In this document: positions 8,616-16,462 of the stretch, in pieces
Layout: the number at the start of each line of letters is the position of its first letter
How positions within the stretch are numbered: the first letter of the stretch is position 1
Assembly (NCBI GenBank): GCA_016234485.1
Contig: JACRBL010000055.1
Span: forward strand, 1 to 64,000
Source: Chloroflexota bacterium
GTDB lineage: Bacteria > Chloroflexota > Anaerolineae > Anaerolineales > Villigracilaceae
Direction: 5' to 3'
Length of the DNA: 64,000 nt
Position numbers and translations under genes: made by a program
The notes under the pieces: generated by a model
What the model was told of the DNA's origin: nothing
What the model saw: only the letters and a program-made list of their open reading frames with translations
Databases searched by the model: none

Positions 8616-9356
8616 ATGCCCCCCAAACCCGAAAATAAAAACTCCAAATACGTAATCATATCCATCCTCATCTTCCTGGTCGGACTGGTCGCCCTGAGCG
8701 TCGTGGGCGTTGTATTTTCCACCATCAACAGCAGTCTCCTTCCGCCAGCCACAGAAAGCCCCATCACGCCCACGCAAACCGGCGGCGAAGACCTGAGCGC
8801 CGTGGACGACATCCTGACCAAAGGTATGGTCGCGTCTATTGCCTTCAACGCGCCGCAAGAGATGAATCTAAAAGAGACGGCCACCATCGAATTGGCGATT
8901 GACCCCTTCATTTCGGAAGAAAAGATCGCGCAACAAATCGAAGCGGAAGGCCAGATCCAAACGGGGACGGTGCTCGTCACGCCCCTCACCAAAGTGACCT
9001 TGATCGCGCAGGACGGACAGGCCTTTGACATACAAAAACTTCACGACAGCGACATCCAGGCGGTAGACGAGCACGAAGGAACCACAACCTGGCAATGGCA
9101 GGTCACCGCTAAAAAGGGCGGCCAGCAAACGATGACCATCGTCGTCTATCGCCTCATTCAATTTCAAGGCCAAAACTACTGGCGGCAGGTGGAAACCTAC
9201 CGAGCGGACATCAACGTGGAAGTGGGCCTCCAGCAACGCATCTTCGCCTTCGACTGGAAATGGCTGATCGGCTTACTGCTCACGTCGATCATCATTCCCC
9301 TCTACATGCGCTCGCTCGACCAACGCAAACTCAAAGCAGGAAAAAAGCGCAAATGA
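8616..9356 (+). CDS. Bitopic membrane protein with extracytoplasmic beta domain
   Basis: I do not recognise this 246-residue protein. It has an N-terminal membrane helix (about residues 13-35), a large extracytoplasmic region (about 40-205) whose alternating polar/hydrophobic pattern suggests a beta sandwich, and a second helix near residues 214-230 followed by a basic tail (RKLKAGKKRK). TACGGAGGA precedes the start. The following gene, a DMT transporter, begins 40 bases downstream in the same direction and may be cotranscribed. The architecture suggests a surface sensor or an assembly factor, but that is a guess. Confidence 0.75.
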   Translation: MPPKPENKNSKYVIISILIFLVGLVALSVVGVVFSTINSSLLPPATESPITPTQTGGEDLSAVDDILTKGMVASIAFNAPQEMNLKETATIELAIDPFISEEKIAQQIEAEGQIQTGTVLVTPLTKVTLIAQDGQAFDIQKLHDSDIQAVDEHEGTTTWQWQVTAKKGGQQTMTIVVYRLIQFQGQNYWRQVETYRADINVEVGLQQRIFAFDWKWLIGLLLTSIIIPLYMRSLDQRKLKAGKKRK

Positions 9357-9396
9357 CCGACCGCCAAACTATCAGACTATGTGACCATCCGACCAC

Positions 9397-10332
9397 ATGA
9401 CCAAACTTGCGCTCCTCATCGCCATTCTGGCCGTCTCCACCGCGTCCATCTTCATCCGTTTCGCGCAGGCGGACGCGCCATCCCTCGTCATCGCCGCGGT
9501 CCGTCTCACGTTCGCCAGCGTTGCGCTCGCGCCGTTCGCCCTCATCCAGCACAGAGATGAGATCCGCTCCCTCACCCGCCGCGAGTGGATTCTCGCCATC
9601 CTCTCGGGCCTCTTCCTCTCCGTCCACTTCGCCGCCTGGATCACCTCGCTCGAATTCACCACCGTGGTTTCCTCCGTCGCCCTGGTCAGCACGGGGCCGC
9701 TCTGGGTCGCCATCCTTTCGCCCATCTTCCTCAAAGAGACTCCCTCGCGCTGGGTCTGGATCGGCATGACCTTCGCCCTCCTCGGCGGGACGATCGTCGG
9801 CTTGGGCGACTCCTGCGCCATCGCCGCCCTGAGCGGAGTGAGCGTAGTGAACGAAGTCGAAGGGCGATTCCTGACCTGCCCGCCTCTCGCGGACCTTTTA
9901 GCGGGTTCAGCGTTCTGGGGCAATTTCCTCGCCCTCCTCGGCGCGTGGACAGTGGCCGGCTACCTAATGATCGGACGCACCCTGCGTGCCCGCATCAGCC
10001 TCGTCCCCTACATCTTCATCGTCTATGGCGTCGCGGCCCTCGCGCTCATCGTCTACATGCTCGCCGCAAAACAGACTCCCTTCGGCTACCCGCCCGTCAC
10101 CTACCTCTGGCTTCTCTGCCTCGCCCTCATCCCCCAACTGATCGGACATTCCACCTACAACTGGGCGTTGCGCTTCATGCCCGCTTCATTGGTTTCCGTC
10201 ACCACCCTCGGCGAACCGATTGGGTCAGCCATCCTCGCGTTTTTCATCCTCGGCGAATCCCCGTCCGCAATCACGCTGGCGGGCGGCGCGTTGATTTTGG
10301 TGGGGATTTATCTTTCAACAAAGCAACCATAA
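9397..10332 (+). CDS. DMT/EamA family transporter
   Basis: The 311-residue protein has the ten-helix pattern of EamA metabolite exporters with two internal repeats, each ending in the usual Gly/Pro-rich helices (LGEPIGSAILAFFILGESPS near the C-terminus is typical). A 35-base dispersed repeat at 9829-9863 is read in frame and adds LSGVSVVNEVEGRF in a loop between two helices, where the family usually has a short connection. Substrate is unknown. No strong ribosome binding site precedes the ATG. Confidence 0.88.
   Translation: MTKLALLIAILAVSTASIFIRFAQADAPSLVIAAVRLTFASVALAPFALIQHRDEIRSLTRREWILAILSGLFLSVHFAAWITSLEFTTVVSSVALVSTGPLWVAILSPIFLKETPSRWVWIGMTFALLGGTIVGLGDSCAIAALSGVSVVNEVEGRFLTCPPLADLLAGSAFWGNFLALLGAWTVAGYLMIGRTLRARISLVPYIFIVYGVAALALIVYMLAAKQTPFGYPPVTYLWLLCLALIPQLIGHSTYNWALRFMPASLVSVTTLGEPIGSAILAFFILGESPSAITLAGGALILVGIYLSTKQP
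9829..9863. repeat. Short CTGAGC...GTCGAAGG repeat inside the transporter gene
   Basis: The stretch begins CTGAGCGGAGTGAGCG and ends GTCGAAGG. Related units occur in frame at 24112-24138 and, inverted, at 27509-27528. Its length keeps the reading frame open. Confidence 0.6.
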
Positions 10333-10335
10333 GCA

Positions 10336-10385
10336 GACTCCAACGTCTCCGACTTTGGAATTCCAACGTCAGAGACGTTGGAGTC
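10336..10385. repeat. Inverted repeat, GACTCCAACGTCTC family (terminator-like)
   Basis: A 14-bp perfect stem, GACTCCAACGTCTC paired with GAGACGTTGGAGTC, encloses a 22-base loop containing a second CGACTTTGGAATTCCAACGTC. Similar units lie at 28979-29019 and 41851-41907, all just after a gene, so it probably serves as a terminator. Confidence 0.65.
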
Positions 10386-10435
10386 CGTTCTTAATTCCCA
10401 TTGACAAATTAGACCATCCGTTCTAACATTGCGTC

Positions 10436-11683
10436 ATGGACGCAATAGATCGGCTCAAACTGCTTTCCTCCCAAATGTCCTTTGAATCGGACGTGGAAAA
10501 TCGCGGGCCGGGCGGTCTCGATACGCTCGCAAAAAATGCTTCGATAAACTCAGCACATCGCGCTCGCTACTCGACCAGCGCATCCTCAGAGAATAATTCC
10601 AATCCAAAACCAGTTTGCTTTTCGCCCAAAGAAAAAGACCAGACCTTCGTCCATCCCGCACAACTCCCCAACGGAAAAAACATCCTCCTGCTGAAAACCC
10701 TGCTCTCGTCCGCCTGCGAACGGGATTGCTTCTACTGTCCCTTCCGCGCGGGAAGAGACTTTCGCCGCGCCACCTTCAAGCCCGAAGAGTTCGCCAATCT
10801 TTTCGCCAAATTGACACAGGCAGGCGCGGCCGAGGGTATCTTCCTCAGTTCGGGCTTGGCAGGCGGAGGCTCGCGCACGCAAGACAAATTGCTCGACGCC
10901 GCCGACATCCTGCGAAACAAACTCGGCTTCCGCGGCTACATCCATTTGAAGATCATGCCAGGCGCGGAGAAAGATCAAGTCTATCGCGCCATGCAACTCG
11001 CGGACCGCGTCTCGATCAACCTCGAAGCGCCGAACACAAACCGATTATCCAAACTTGCGCCCCACAAAATCTTCCTCGAAGAACTCCTCCAACCTCTGCG
11101 CTGGGTGGACGAGATTCGCAAAACCGTCCCCGCCTACAAAGGCTGGAACGGACGCTGGCCTTCGTCGGTGACTCAATTCGTGGCGGGCGGCGCCGACGAA
11201 TCTGATCTGGAATTGCTGACCACCACCGAGTGGTTGCATAAGAACGTCCGCTTGAGCCGCGCCTATTTTTCGGCCTTCTCTCCCATCCCCGATACGCCGC
11301 TCGAAAACAAACCGCGCGTCGAACCCATGCGCGAGCATCGTCTCTATCAGGCTTCGTTCCTCCTGCGGGACTATGGCTTTGACTTGGAAGACCTGCCCTT
11401 CGCGGGCGACTCCAACCTCCCCCTCGATTCCGACCCCAAACTGGCCTGGGCGCGTCAACACCTAGCCGATCGGCCCGTGGACGTTAATCGGGCAGAGAAA
11501 CGCGAGTTGATGCGCGTCCCCGGTATCGGTCCGAAGGGAGCCGAAGCGATTTTAAAAGCGCGTCGTACCGGGCGATTGAGCGAATTATCCAATCTACGCA
11601 AACTCGGTATCGCCATCCAACGCGCCGCGCCGTTTGTATTGGTGAATGGGAAACGAAGTCCGTTACAAATTTCCATGTTTTAA
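10436..11683 (+). CDS. Radical SAM protein with C-terminal helix-hairpin-helix (putative DNA modification/repair)
   Basis: The 415-residue protein contains the radical SAM cluster motif C94-x3-C98-x2-C101 (CERDCFYC), a Gly-rich SAM-binding segment (SSGLAGGGS), and a C-terminal helix-hairpin-helix region (about residues 347-400, VPGIGPKGAEAILKAR) of the kind that binds DNA. This combination matches the radical SAM family often encoded beside a uracil-DNA glycosylase domain protein, presumed to act in DNA repair or modification; no glycosylase gene is adjacent here. Residues about 26-47 are encoded by a dispersed repeat (10514-10576) inserted in frame before the catalytic domain. Confidence 0.88.
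   Translation: MDAIDRLKLLSSQMSFESDVENRGPGGLDTLAKNASINSAHRARYSTSASSENNSNPKPVCFSPKEKDQTFVHPAQLPNGKNILLLKTLLSSACERDCFYCPFRAGRDFRRATFKPEEFANLFAKLTQAGAAEGIFLSSGLAGGGSRTQDKLLDAADILRNKLGFRGYIHLKIMPGAEKDQVYRAMQLADRVSINLEAPNTNRLSKLAPHKIFLEELLQPLRWVDEIRKTVPAYKGWNGRWPSSVTQFVAGGADESDLELLTTTEWLHKNVRLSRAYFSAFSPIPDTPLENKPRVEPMREHRLYQASFLLRDYGFDLEDLPFAGDSNLPLDSDPKLAWARQHLADRPVDVNRAEKRELMRVPGIGPKGAEAILKARRTGRLSELSNLRKLGIAIQRAAPFVLVNGKRSPLQISMF
10514..10576. repeat. Inverted repeat inserted in frame in the radical SAM gene
   Basis: The element opens with GGTCTCGATACGCTCGC and closes with CGCTCGCTACTCGACC. The copy at 18291-18333 has both ends in the opposite orientation. It is read through in frame, adding a Ser/Ala-rich peptide in the N-terminal part of the protein. 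Confidence 0.7.
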
Positions 11684-11761
11684 GAGTACTGCAAGATAAA
11701 TATTGCGGCACTTATGTCTACGGGTGGTGATAAGATAGAGAAAAAAAAGGAGTAGCCATCC

Positions 11762-12415
11762 ATGAAGAGATTATTCAAAAACATTGCCCTTTTCTTTATC
11801 TTCATCGTCTCTGGCAAGGCGCTGTTAACCTTGCTATTCAGGCGGGTGAGCGCGGCCAAACCCTACGTCTTTGACCCGTATGAATTGCAGGAGATCGCCA
11901 ATCTTGGCGCTGGGCTTCCGATCGAAAAACGCTGGGAAATCATCCACCAGGAATTGACGCGCAGATACCCAGGCAAGATCGCGCCCGAAATTCGCTGGAC
12001 GTTTAACAGCGCGGGGAATGTCATCTGTCAGATCGCGATTGTCTACGGTTCGCCCACCGAGTATGTGGCCTTCTTTGGCACGCCCATCGGCGCGACGGGA
12101 TTCTCGGGGCGCTATGGCTACGCCGATGTATGGGATTTGATGGTGGAAGGCAAGATGCTGACCTATGTGGATGGACAATTCGAGCCGACCGTCTACGAAG
12201 CGGGCGACCCTGCTTATTTGAAGCGCGGCGTGGCGAAAGGCGTGGCGTACGTTGGCAGTACGTGGATGATTGATTACGGACGCGGCCTTCCCGCCACCAT
12301 GCTTCCATTTGGAATCATTGCGCCAGCGCTCTTCAATACCCACGATTACGAAAGCGCCTGGAATCAACTGGCCGATTATGGCAGGTTGGTGATGCGCGGC
12401 ATTTTGGGACGTTAA
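11762..12415 (+). CDS. ERG2 / sigma-1 receptor-like protein
   Basis: The 217-residue protein resembles the eukaryotic C-8 sterol isomerase ERG2 and sigma-1 receptor over nearly its whole length. It has an N-terminal membrane helix (about residues 8-26), the start motif FDPYELQEIA, WTFNSAGN, FGTPIGATGFSGRYG (about 105-119), a VYEAGDP motif, and TWMIDYGRGLPATMLPFG (about 167-184). The two acids essential in the human receptor (Asp126 and Glu172) correspond to Asp125 and Asp171 here, judged by an alignment from memory. In eukaryotes the fold binds sterols or amphipathic amines; its role in bacteria is unknown. AAAAGGAG precedes the ATG. Confidence 0.85.
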   Translation: MKRLFKNIALFFIFIVSGKALLTLLFRRVSAAKPYVFDPYELQEIANLGAGLPIEKRWEIIHQELTRRYPGKIAPEIRWTFNSAGNVICQIAIVYGSPTEYVAFFGTPIGATGFSGRYGYADVWDLMVEGKMLTYVDGQFEPTVYEAGDPAYLKRGVAKGVAYVGSTWMIDYGRGLPATMLPFGIIAPALFNTHDYESAWNQLADYGRLVMRGILGR

Positions 12416-12502
12416 TGCTGGATAACGAATTTGTGCCTGCCGCAGACTCGCGTAGTAAAATAATTTCATAACCGCATCCATTTCTTTCAAAAGGAGACTA
12501 TC

Positions 12503-13276
12503 ATGGCTGACGTTTTGGATTACAAAATCTTGGGCGACGACCTCCAATTGGTCGAGATCGAACTCGACCCTGGCGAGGGTGTGCGCGCAGAAGCGGGGAC
12601 CATGACCTACATGGAAGACAATATTGAGATGCAAACTGGCATGGGCGGCGGAGACCTGTTTTCGGGTTTCAAACGCATCTTCACCGGAGAAAGTTTCTTC
12701 ATCACCACCTTTTTGAACAACGACCCGCAACGCAAGCGACACGTGGCCTTTGCCGCGCCCTACCCAGGTAAGATCGTGGCCTTCGACCTGGATCAGTTCA
12801 ACGGGCAGGTGTTGTGCCAGCGGGATTCCTTCCTCTGCGCGGCGCGCGGGACGGAGATCGAGGTCGCGTTCACCAAACGTCTCGGCGCGGGCTTCTTTGG
12901 CGGCGAGGGCTTCATCCTGCAACGCTTGAGCGGGAACGGTATGGTCTTCGTCCACGCGGGCGGGACGGTGGTCGAAAAGGAACTGGCCGCGGGCGAAACC
13001 CTGCGCGTGGATACGGGCTGTCTGGTCGCGTTCGCCACCACAGTGGATTATGACATCCAGTTCGTGGGCGGCTTCAAGAACGCGCTGTTCGGCGGCGAGG
13101 GCCTCTTCTTTGCCAAAATGACGGGGCCTGGCAAGGTGTACCTGCAAAGCCTGCCCTTCTCGCGTCTCGTGGATCGTATCAAGCGCGGCATGACCTTGAC
13201 CCAACCAGGCGGCGAGCAAAAAGGCGTGGCTGGCATCGGCGGCGATATTCTCAAGAATATCATCAGCGGTGGTTGA
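12503..13276 (+). CDS. AIM24 / TIGR00266 family protein
   Basis: The 257-residue protein is a member of the AIM24-like family of beta-rich, Gly-rich proteins: repeated GGEGF/FFGGEG segments (about residues 130-140 and 195-205), an [17 protein letters not shown] opening and a compact all-beta pattern. Bacterial members have no established function; the mitochondrial relative affects inner membrane organisation. There is no signal peptide. AAAAGGAG lies just upstream of the ATG, and a strong terminator follows. It is separated by 87 bases from the ERG2-like gene and could share its transcript. Confidence 0.9.
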   Translation: MADVLDYKILGDDLQLVEIELDPGEGVRAEAGTMTYMEDNIEMQTGMGGGDLFSGFKRIFTGESFFITTFLNNDPQRKRHVAFAAPYPGKIVAFDLDQFNGQVLCQRDSFLCAARGTEIEVAFTKRLGAGFFGGEGFILQRLSGNGMVFVHAGGTVVEKELAAGETLRVDTGCLVAFATTVDYDIQFVGGFKNALFGGEGLFFAKMTGPGKVYLQSLPFSRLVDRIKRGMTLTQPGGEQKGVAGIGGDILKNIISGG

Positions 13277-13319
13277 GCTAACAGAGTCGCCTCGTCATTG
13301 AAACAAAATCTTAAATTTG

Positions 13320-13360
13320 ACCGCGGACTTCGGGCAATGTAACCCGAAGTCCGCGGTTTA
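13320..13360 (+). terminator. Terminator after the AIM24-like gene
   Basis: A 14-bp perfect stem, CCGCGGACTTCGGG with CCCGAAGTCCGCGG, is followed by TTTATCTTTT. Confidence 0.85.
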
Positions 13361-13401
13361 TCTTTTGCGCTTGTAAATGCGCGCTGTTTTTCCGTATTTG
13401 G

Positions 13402-13974
13402 TTACAACGTCACCCAGCCGCCGCGCAGACCTTCGCGTACGGCTTCGGTGCGATTGCTCACGTTCAACTTGGCGTAGATGGACGAGACGTGGAATTTCAC
13501 CGTATGCTCGCTGATGCCCAACGCGGCGGCGATCTGTTTGTTGGCGAGTCCCTTCGCGAGCATGTCTAACACTTCGGCTTCGCGTTCGGTGAGCGGACTC
13601 TGCGCGGCTTCGCCCTCCGACGCGAATAGCAGATGACGCGCGCCCACGACGAGTCCCTGCGAGAGGGCGCGGATGGCCGCCAGCATTTCGTCTGCACTGG
13701 AATCGAGCGGCAGGATTCCCCAGCCCTGAGTCAGCCGCTTCATCGCCTGGACGCTGGGCGGGGAGTCCCTCAAGAAGAGGACAGCGCCCGCGATGGCCTC
13801 ACCCCGCGCGCGGTCGAGAAATGAATCGAGGGAAGCCGACGTGATGACCACGTCGGCTTCTTCGTCTTCTGTCGTCAGATCGTCCGCGAATCGAATTTCG
13901 TCCACGCTTGCAAGCAGGCTACGCAGACCCGCGCGCAGAAGGGGCGATTCGATTTCCAGTCGCACTTGGATCAA
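13402..13974 (-). CDS. LuxR-type regulator with degenerate receiver domain
   Basis: The 190-residue protein has a receiver-like N-terminal domain (about 1-115) and a LuxR helix-turn-helix (about 127-185: LTEREAEVLDMLAKGLANKQIA then SEHTVKFHVSSIYAKL). The usual phospho-acceptor position after the third strand reads DVVITS, so the aspartate appears to be missing and the receiver is probably not phosphorylated. Translation starts at a TTG that follows the stop codon of the upstream protease gene without any gap, with GGAGAGAGG inside the end of that gene, which suggests translational coupling. It may control or be controlled with the protease. Confidence 0.88.
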   Translation of the reverse strand: MIQVRLEIESPLLRAGLRSLLASVDEIRFADDLTTEDEEADVVITSASLDSFLDRARGEAIAGAVLFLRDSPPSVQAMKRLTQGWGILPLDSSADEMLAAIRALSQGLVVGARHLLFASEGEAAQSPLTEREAEVLDMLAKGLANKQIAAALGISEHTVKFHVSSIYAKLNVSNRTEAVREGLRGGWVTL

Positions 13975-14871
13975 TTATTTCCTCTCTCCAACGGTCACGT
14001 TAAGCGTTTCCAATTTTCCGCCGCGCAGCGCCTGCACAGGGATGGACTTGCCGACGACGTCACTGTCGAGGGCGATGAAGATGTCGTCGGGTTCGCTCAC
14101 GGGATTGCCATTGAGCGTAACAAGGATATCGCCCACGAGCGCGCCGCCTTTTTCTGCGGGGCCGTTTTGCTCGAGCCAGATTACGAGCAGACCGGACTCT
14201 TGTTTGCGTTTCAGCGAGTCTTGATTCGCGGCGGAAATTTCCACGGGCTGGGTGCGGACTCCCAGATAACCGCGCTTCACCGATCCATGTTTCGCCAGCG
14301 ACTCGGCGATTCGCCACGCCACTTTGGCGGGGATGGTCAACGAACTGCCGGGAGTCAACCCAGATGTGTTGAGCCCGAGAACTTCGCCTTCGGTGTTGAT
14401 GAGCGAGCCGCCCGAAAAGCCGGGGTAGGGGGTGGTTTCGGTTTGGAGATATTGATCGAGCAGGCCGCCGCGTCCCGTGCGGACGGGGCCGCCGATCGCG
14501 TTGACGATACCCCACGAGGCCTGCGCTCCGTTTTCGCTGGGACGCCCGAGCGCGATCACGAGTTGCCCAACTTTCACGTTTTCGTTCACCCGCGCGGGGG
14601 TGAGCGATTTTTCCGAGAGCCGAAGCAGGGCCAGGTCGGAGCCTGGGTCGTTGCCCGCCAGCGTGGCAGAGAAGGTCGCGCCGTCCGCGCGCATCACTCG
14701 GATATTTTCCTCGCGCGTCACCACATGGCTGGCGGTGAGGACGAGGTCTTTGGCGAAGGCGATGCCGCTGGCGGGATAGCGTTTGCGAGCGTCCACGAGG
14801 ACGAGGCTTGCGCTTCCTGCTTCCACGGCGGCGGCCAGGCTGTTTGAAAAGTCAGTAAGGGGGTTGGTCAT
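13975..14871 (-). CDS. Trypsin-like serine protease with PDZ domain (HtrA-like), no signal peptide
   Basis: The 298-residue protein is an S1C-type protease: catalytic His in TASHVV (near residue 55), Asp in GSDLALLRL, Ser in PGFSGGSLIN (near residue 150), followed by a C-terminal PDZ domain (about 205-295). HtrA/DegP relatives normally carry a signal peptide or membrane anchor; from the ATG at 14871, supported by AGGAG, neither is present, so it may act inside the cell. The frame is open upstream, but that stretch lacks start signals. It is directly followed by the LuxR-type gene, and diverges from a lipoprotein gene. Confidence 0.9.
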   Translation of the reverse strand: MTNPLTDFSNSLAAAVEAGSASLVLVDARKRYPASGIAFAKDLVLTASHVVTREENIRVMRADGATFSATLAGNDPGSDLALLRLSEKSLTPARVNENVKVGQLVIALGRPSENGAQASWGIVNAIGGPVRTGRGGLLDQYLQTETTPYPGFSGGSLINTEGEVLGLNTSGLTPGSSLTIPAKVAWRIAESLAKHGSVKRGYLGVRTQPVEISAANQDSLKRKQESGLLVIWLEQNGPAEKGGALVGDILVTLNGNPVSEPDDIFIALDSDVVGKSIPVQALRGGKLETLNVTVGERK

Positions 14872-15030
14872 GTTGTCTCCTTGTACCAATGAAACTGCAC
14901 GGAGTTTACTTTCATATTGTTTTTTTTGCATCAGAAGAATGGCGGGTTTTGTCCCTGCTCGTTTGGGCGGGGAATACCCGTCAATCACCGAGATGACAGG
15001 AGGAGTAAAATCAATCGAAAGGAAAATGCC

Positions 15031-15453
15031 ATGAAAAACAAACCTCTCCTCCTTTTTGTCGCGTTGACTATTGTTCTCCTGTTCGCAGGTTGCGCCTCGC
15101 AAGGGACGCCGCTCACAGGGGTGGATCTCGACGCCGTTCTCGCCTTCACCGAATCCAAAACTGACAACCTGCTGGCAGGATTGAAGGCAGGCGACTATGC
15201 CATTTTCTCCGCCGATTTCGACGCCGACATGCTCAAGGCCATGACCAAATCACAGTTTGAGGCGTTGAAAACAGATCGGGATGCCAAACTCGGCTCCTAC
15301 GTCTCTCGCACGGTGAACACGGTCATTCAGCAGGGCGATTTCTACATCGTCGTCTATGATGCCGTGTTTGAAAAGGATAGCGCGGTTGTGATGCGCGTGG
15401 TGTTCCGCATGGCCGAGCCGCACCAGGTCAGCGGGTTGTGGTTTAATAAGTGA
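15031..15453 (+). CDS. Small lipoprotein, DUF3887-like
   Basis: The 140-residue product has a signal peptide ending in LLFAGC (lipobox Cys about residue 22). The mature part matches the pattern of DUF3887-type proteins: a helix around FTESKTDNLLAGLKAGDY, MTKSQFEAL and a beta sheet ending in a VVFRM strand, similar to NTF2-like folds. AAAGGAAAA precedes the ATG. It is transcribed away from the protease gene. Function is unknown; surface location is inferred. Confidence 0.85.
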   Translation: MKNKPLLLFVALTIVLLFAGCASQGTPLTGVDLDAVLAFTESKTDNLLAGLKAGDYAIFSADFDADMLKAMTKSQFEALKTDRDAKLGSYVSRTVNTVIQQGDFYIVVYDAVFEKDSAVVMRVVFRMAEPHQVSGLWFNK

Positions 15454-15464
15454 AGCATCGGTGA

Positions 15465-15470
15465 TATAAT
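15465..15470 (+). promoter_or_regulatory. -10 box before a hairpin and the CarD-like gene
   Basis: TATAAT followed by CCAGCC lies 11 bases after the lipoprotein stop. A transcript starting near 15477 would meet a terminator-like hairpin at 15501-15533 before the CarD-like gene. Confidence 0.45.
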
Positions 15471-15500
15471 CCAGCCGCTAACCAGATTGACCGGTTGATA

Positions 15501-15533
15501 GCGCCAGTCCTTTTGCAGGGCTGGCGCTTTTTC
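15501..15533 (+). terminator. Intrinsic terminator upstream of the CarD-like gene
   Basis: GCGCCAG pairs with CTGGCGC around a 13-base loop and is followed by TTTTT. It ends transcription from the lipoprotein gene, or attenuates a transcript started at the TATAAT box 30 bases before it. Confidence 0.75.
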
Positions 15534-15562
15534 TTTGGTTTCGCAAGGATACGGAGGTATCA

Positions 15563-16048
15563 ATGAAATTCCAAGAAGGCGATGCTGTGATGCATTGGGT
15601 ATATGGGCTGGGGAAAATTATCCGCAAAGAGGAACGGGAACTGTTTGGAAAAATCGTTTTATATTTCGCGGTGCAGATCAACGACCTGACCGTTTGGGTT
15701 CCCGTGGACGACCAACTGGATGAACGTCTCCGCGTCCCGACCTCGGAAGCGGGCTTCAAAAAACTGGCCGCGATTCTCTCCGCGCCTGGCGAGCCTCTTC
15801 CCGATGACCGCAACGAAAGAAGGGTGATCCTGTCCGACATGCTGCGAGACGGGCGCGCCGAATCGTTGTGCCGCGTGGTTCGCAGTCTAGCCACATATAA
15901 GCAGAAACCAAAATCCCTGAATGATAACGATGTTGCCGTTATGAAACGGGCGCACACCGCCTTGCTGGCCGAGTGGGGACTGGCCTTGTCCATCACCCCA
16001 GGCCAGGCCGAAGACCAACTACAACGCCTGCTCAACTCTGAGTCGTAG
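15563..16048 (+). CDS. CarD/CdnL-like transcription factor
   Basis: The 161-residue protein has an N-terminal CarD_CdnL_TRCF domain (about residues 1-60: GDAVMHWVYGLGKI, then WVPVDD), which in CarD and Mfd binds the RNA polymerase beta subunit, followed by a helical C-terminal domain (about 70-155) as in CdnL, which contacts promoter DNA. In other bacteria it stabilises open complexes at stable RNA promoters. GGAGGT precedes the ATG. It is preceded by a promoter and a terminator-like hairpin. Confidence 0.88.
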   Translation: MKFQEGDAVMHWVYGLGKIIRKEERELFGKIVLYFAVQINDLTVWVPVDDQLDERLRVPTSEAGFKKLAAILSAPGEPLPDDRNERRVILSDMLRDGRAESLCRVVRSLATYKQKPKSLNDNDVAVMKRAHTALLAEWGLALSITPGQAEDQLQRLLNSES

Positions 16049-16068
16049 ACAGATTGAGGCATTCCATC

Positions 16069-16173
16069 AAAGTTCGCGAGCGGTTGAACTGCAAGCCGTC
16101 AGCACGATTTGCCAAGCAAATCGAACTGCTGACGAAACAATGAACTTGTTTTTACACAAGTTCTAAGTTCGCT
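16069..16173. repeat. Stem-loop repeat, AAGTTCGC...AACTGCTGACGAAACA family
   Basis: The stretch starts AAGTTCGCGAGCGGTTG, includes GCCGTCAGC and AACTGCTGACGAAACA, then GAACTTGTTTTTACAC and AAGTTC. The copy at 55136-55245 keeps the same order of segments. Shorter relatives lie at 20619-20675, 22622-22652 and 53118-53195. Confidence 0.65.
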
Positions 16174-16202
16174 CACGCCCGTTAAATTTTTTCGCCCTGT
16201 GA

Positions 16203-16208
16203 TAAAAT
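16203..16208 (+). promoter_or_regulatory. -10 box of the leader ORF / ABC exporter
   Basis: TAAAAT followed by CCCGCC, the discriminator motif seen at several promoters here, lies 33 bases before the leader ORF start. Confidence 0.5.
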
Positions 16209-16240
16209 CCCGCCATCTCACTCGAAAGGAGGTACTTCCA

Positions 16241-16297
16241 ATGACAGAAAAAATTCACGCCCAAGTTCCCGAAGCGCCTCCCGCAGGGTTAGCCTGA
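16241..16297 (+). CDS. 18-residue leader ORF upstream of the ABC exporter
   Basis: ATG at 16241 is preceded by an excellent AAAGGAGGT site and opens an 18-codon frame, MTEKIHAQVPEAPPAGLA, ending in TGA. A terminator starts 17 bases later, and the next coding sequence is the exporter ATPase at 16463. The order promoter, strong ribosome binding site, short Pro/Ala-rich ORF, terminator and transporter operon suggests a leader peptide or a small exported peptide. The peptide matches nothing I recognise, and it could instead be the remnant of a longer gene. Confidence 0.5.
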   Translation: MTEKIHAQVPEAPPAGLA

Positions 16298-16313
16298 TTT
16301 TCGCTGGCTGACG

Positions 16314-16340
16314 CCGCAGGCGATTTCGTCTGCGGTTTTT
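16314..16340 (+). terminator. Terminator or attenuator after the leader ORF
   Basis: An 8-bp stem (CCGCAGGC with GTCTGCGG) is followed by TTTTT, between the leader ORF and the exporter genes. Confidence 0.7.
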
Positions 16341-16357
16341 GATTCCTAAATTATTTC

Positions 16358-16443
16358 CGTCATTGCGAGAGCGGCGGTCTTCCGCTCGAAGCAATCTCCT
16401 CGTCCGAGTCGGGATTGCTTCGCGAAGGGCGCTCGCAATGACG
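16358..16443. repeat. Palindromic CGTCATTGCGAG element, copy 1
   Basis: The element begins CGTCATTGCGAG and ends CTCGCAATGACG, with the inner pair GAAGCAATC and GATTGCTTCG. It is 86 bp and lies just before the TTG start of the exporter ATPase. Further copies are annotated at 18336, 19263, 20547, 29675, 39788, 50703 and 54431. Confidence 0.85.
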
Positions 16444-16462
16444 ATACAGAAATGAGGATCCC

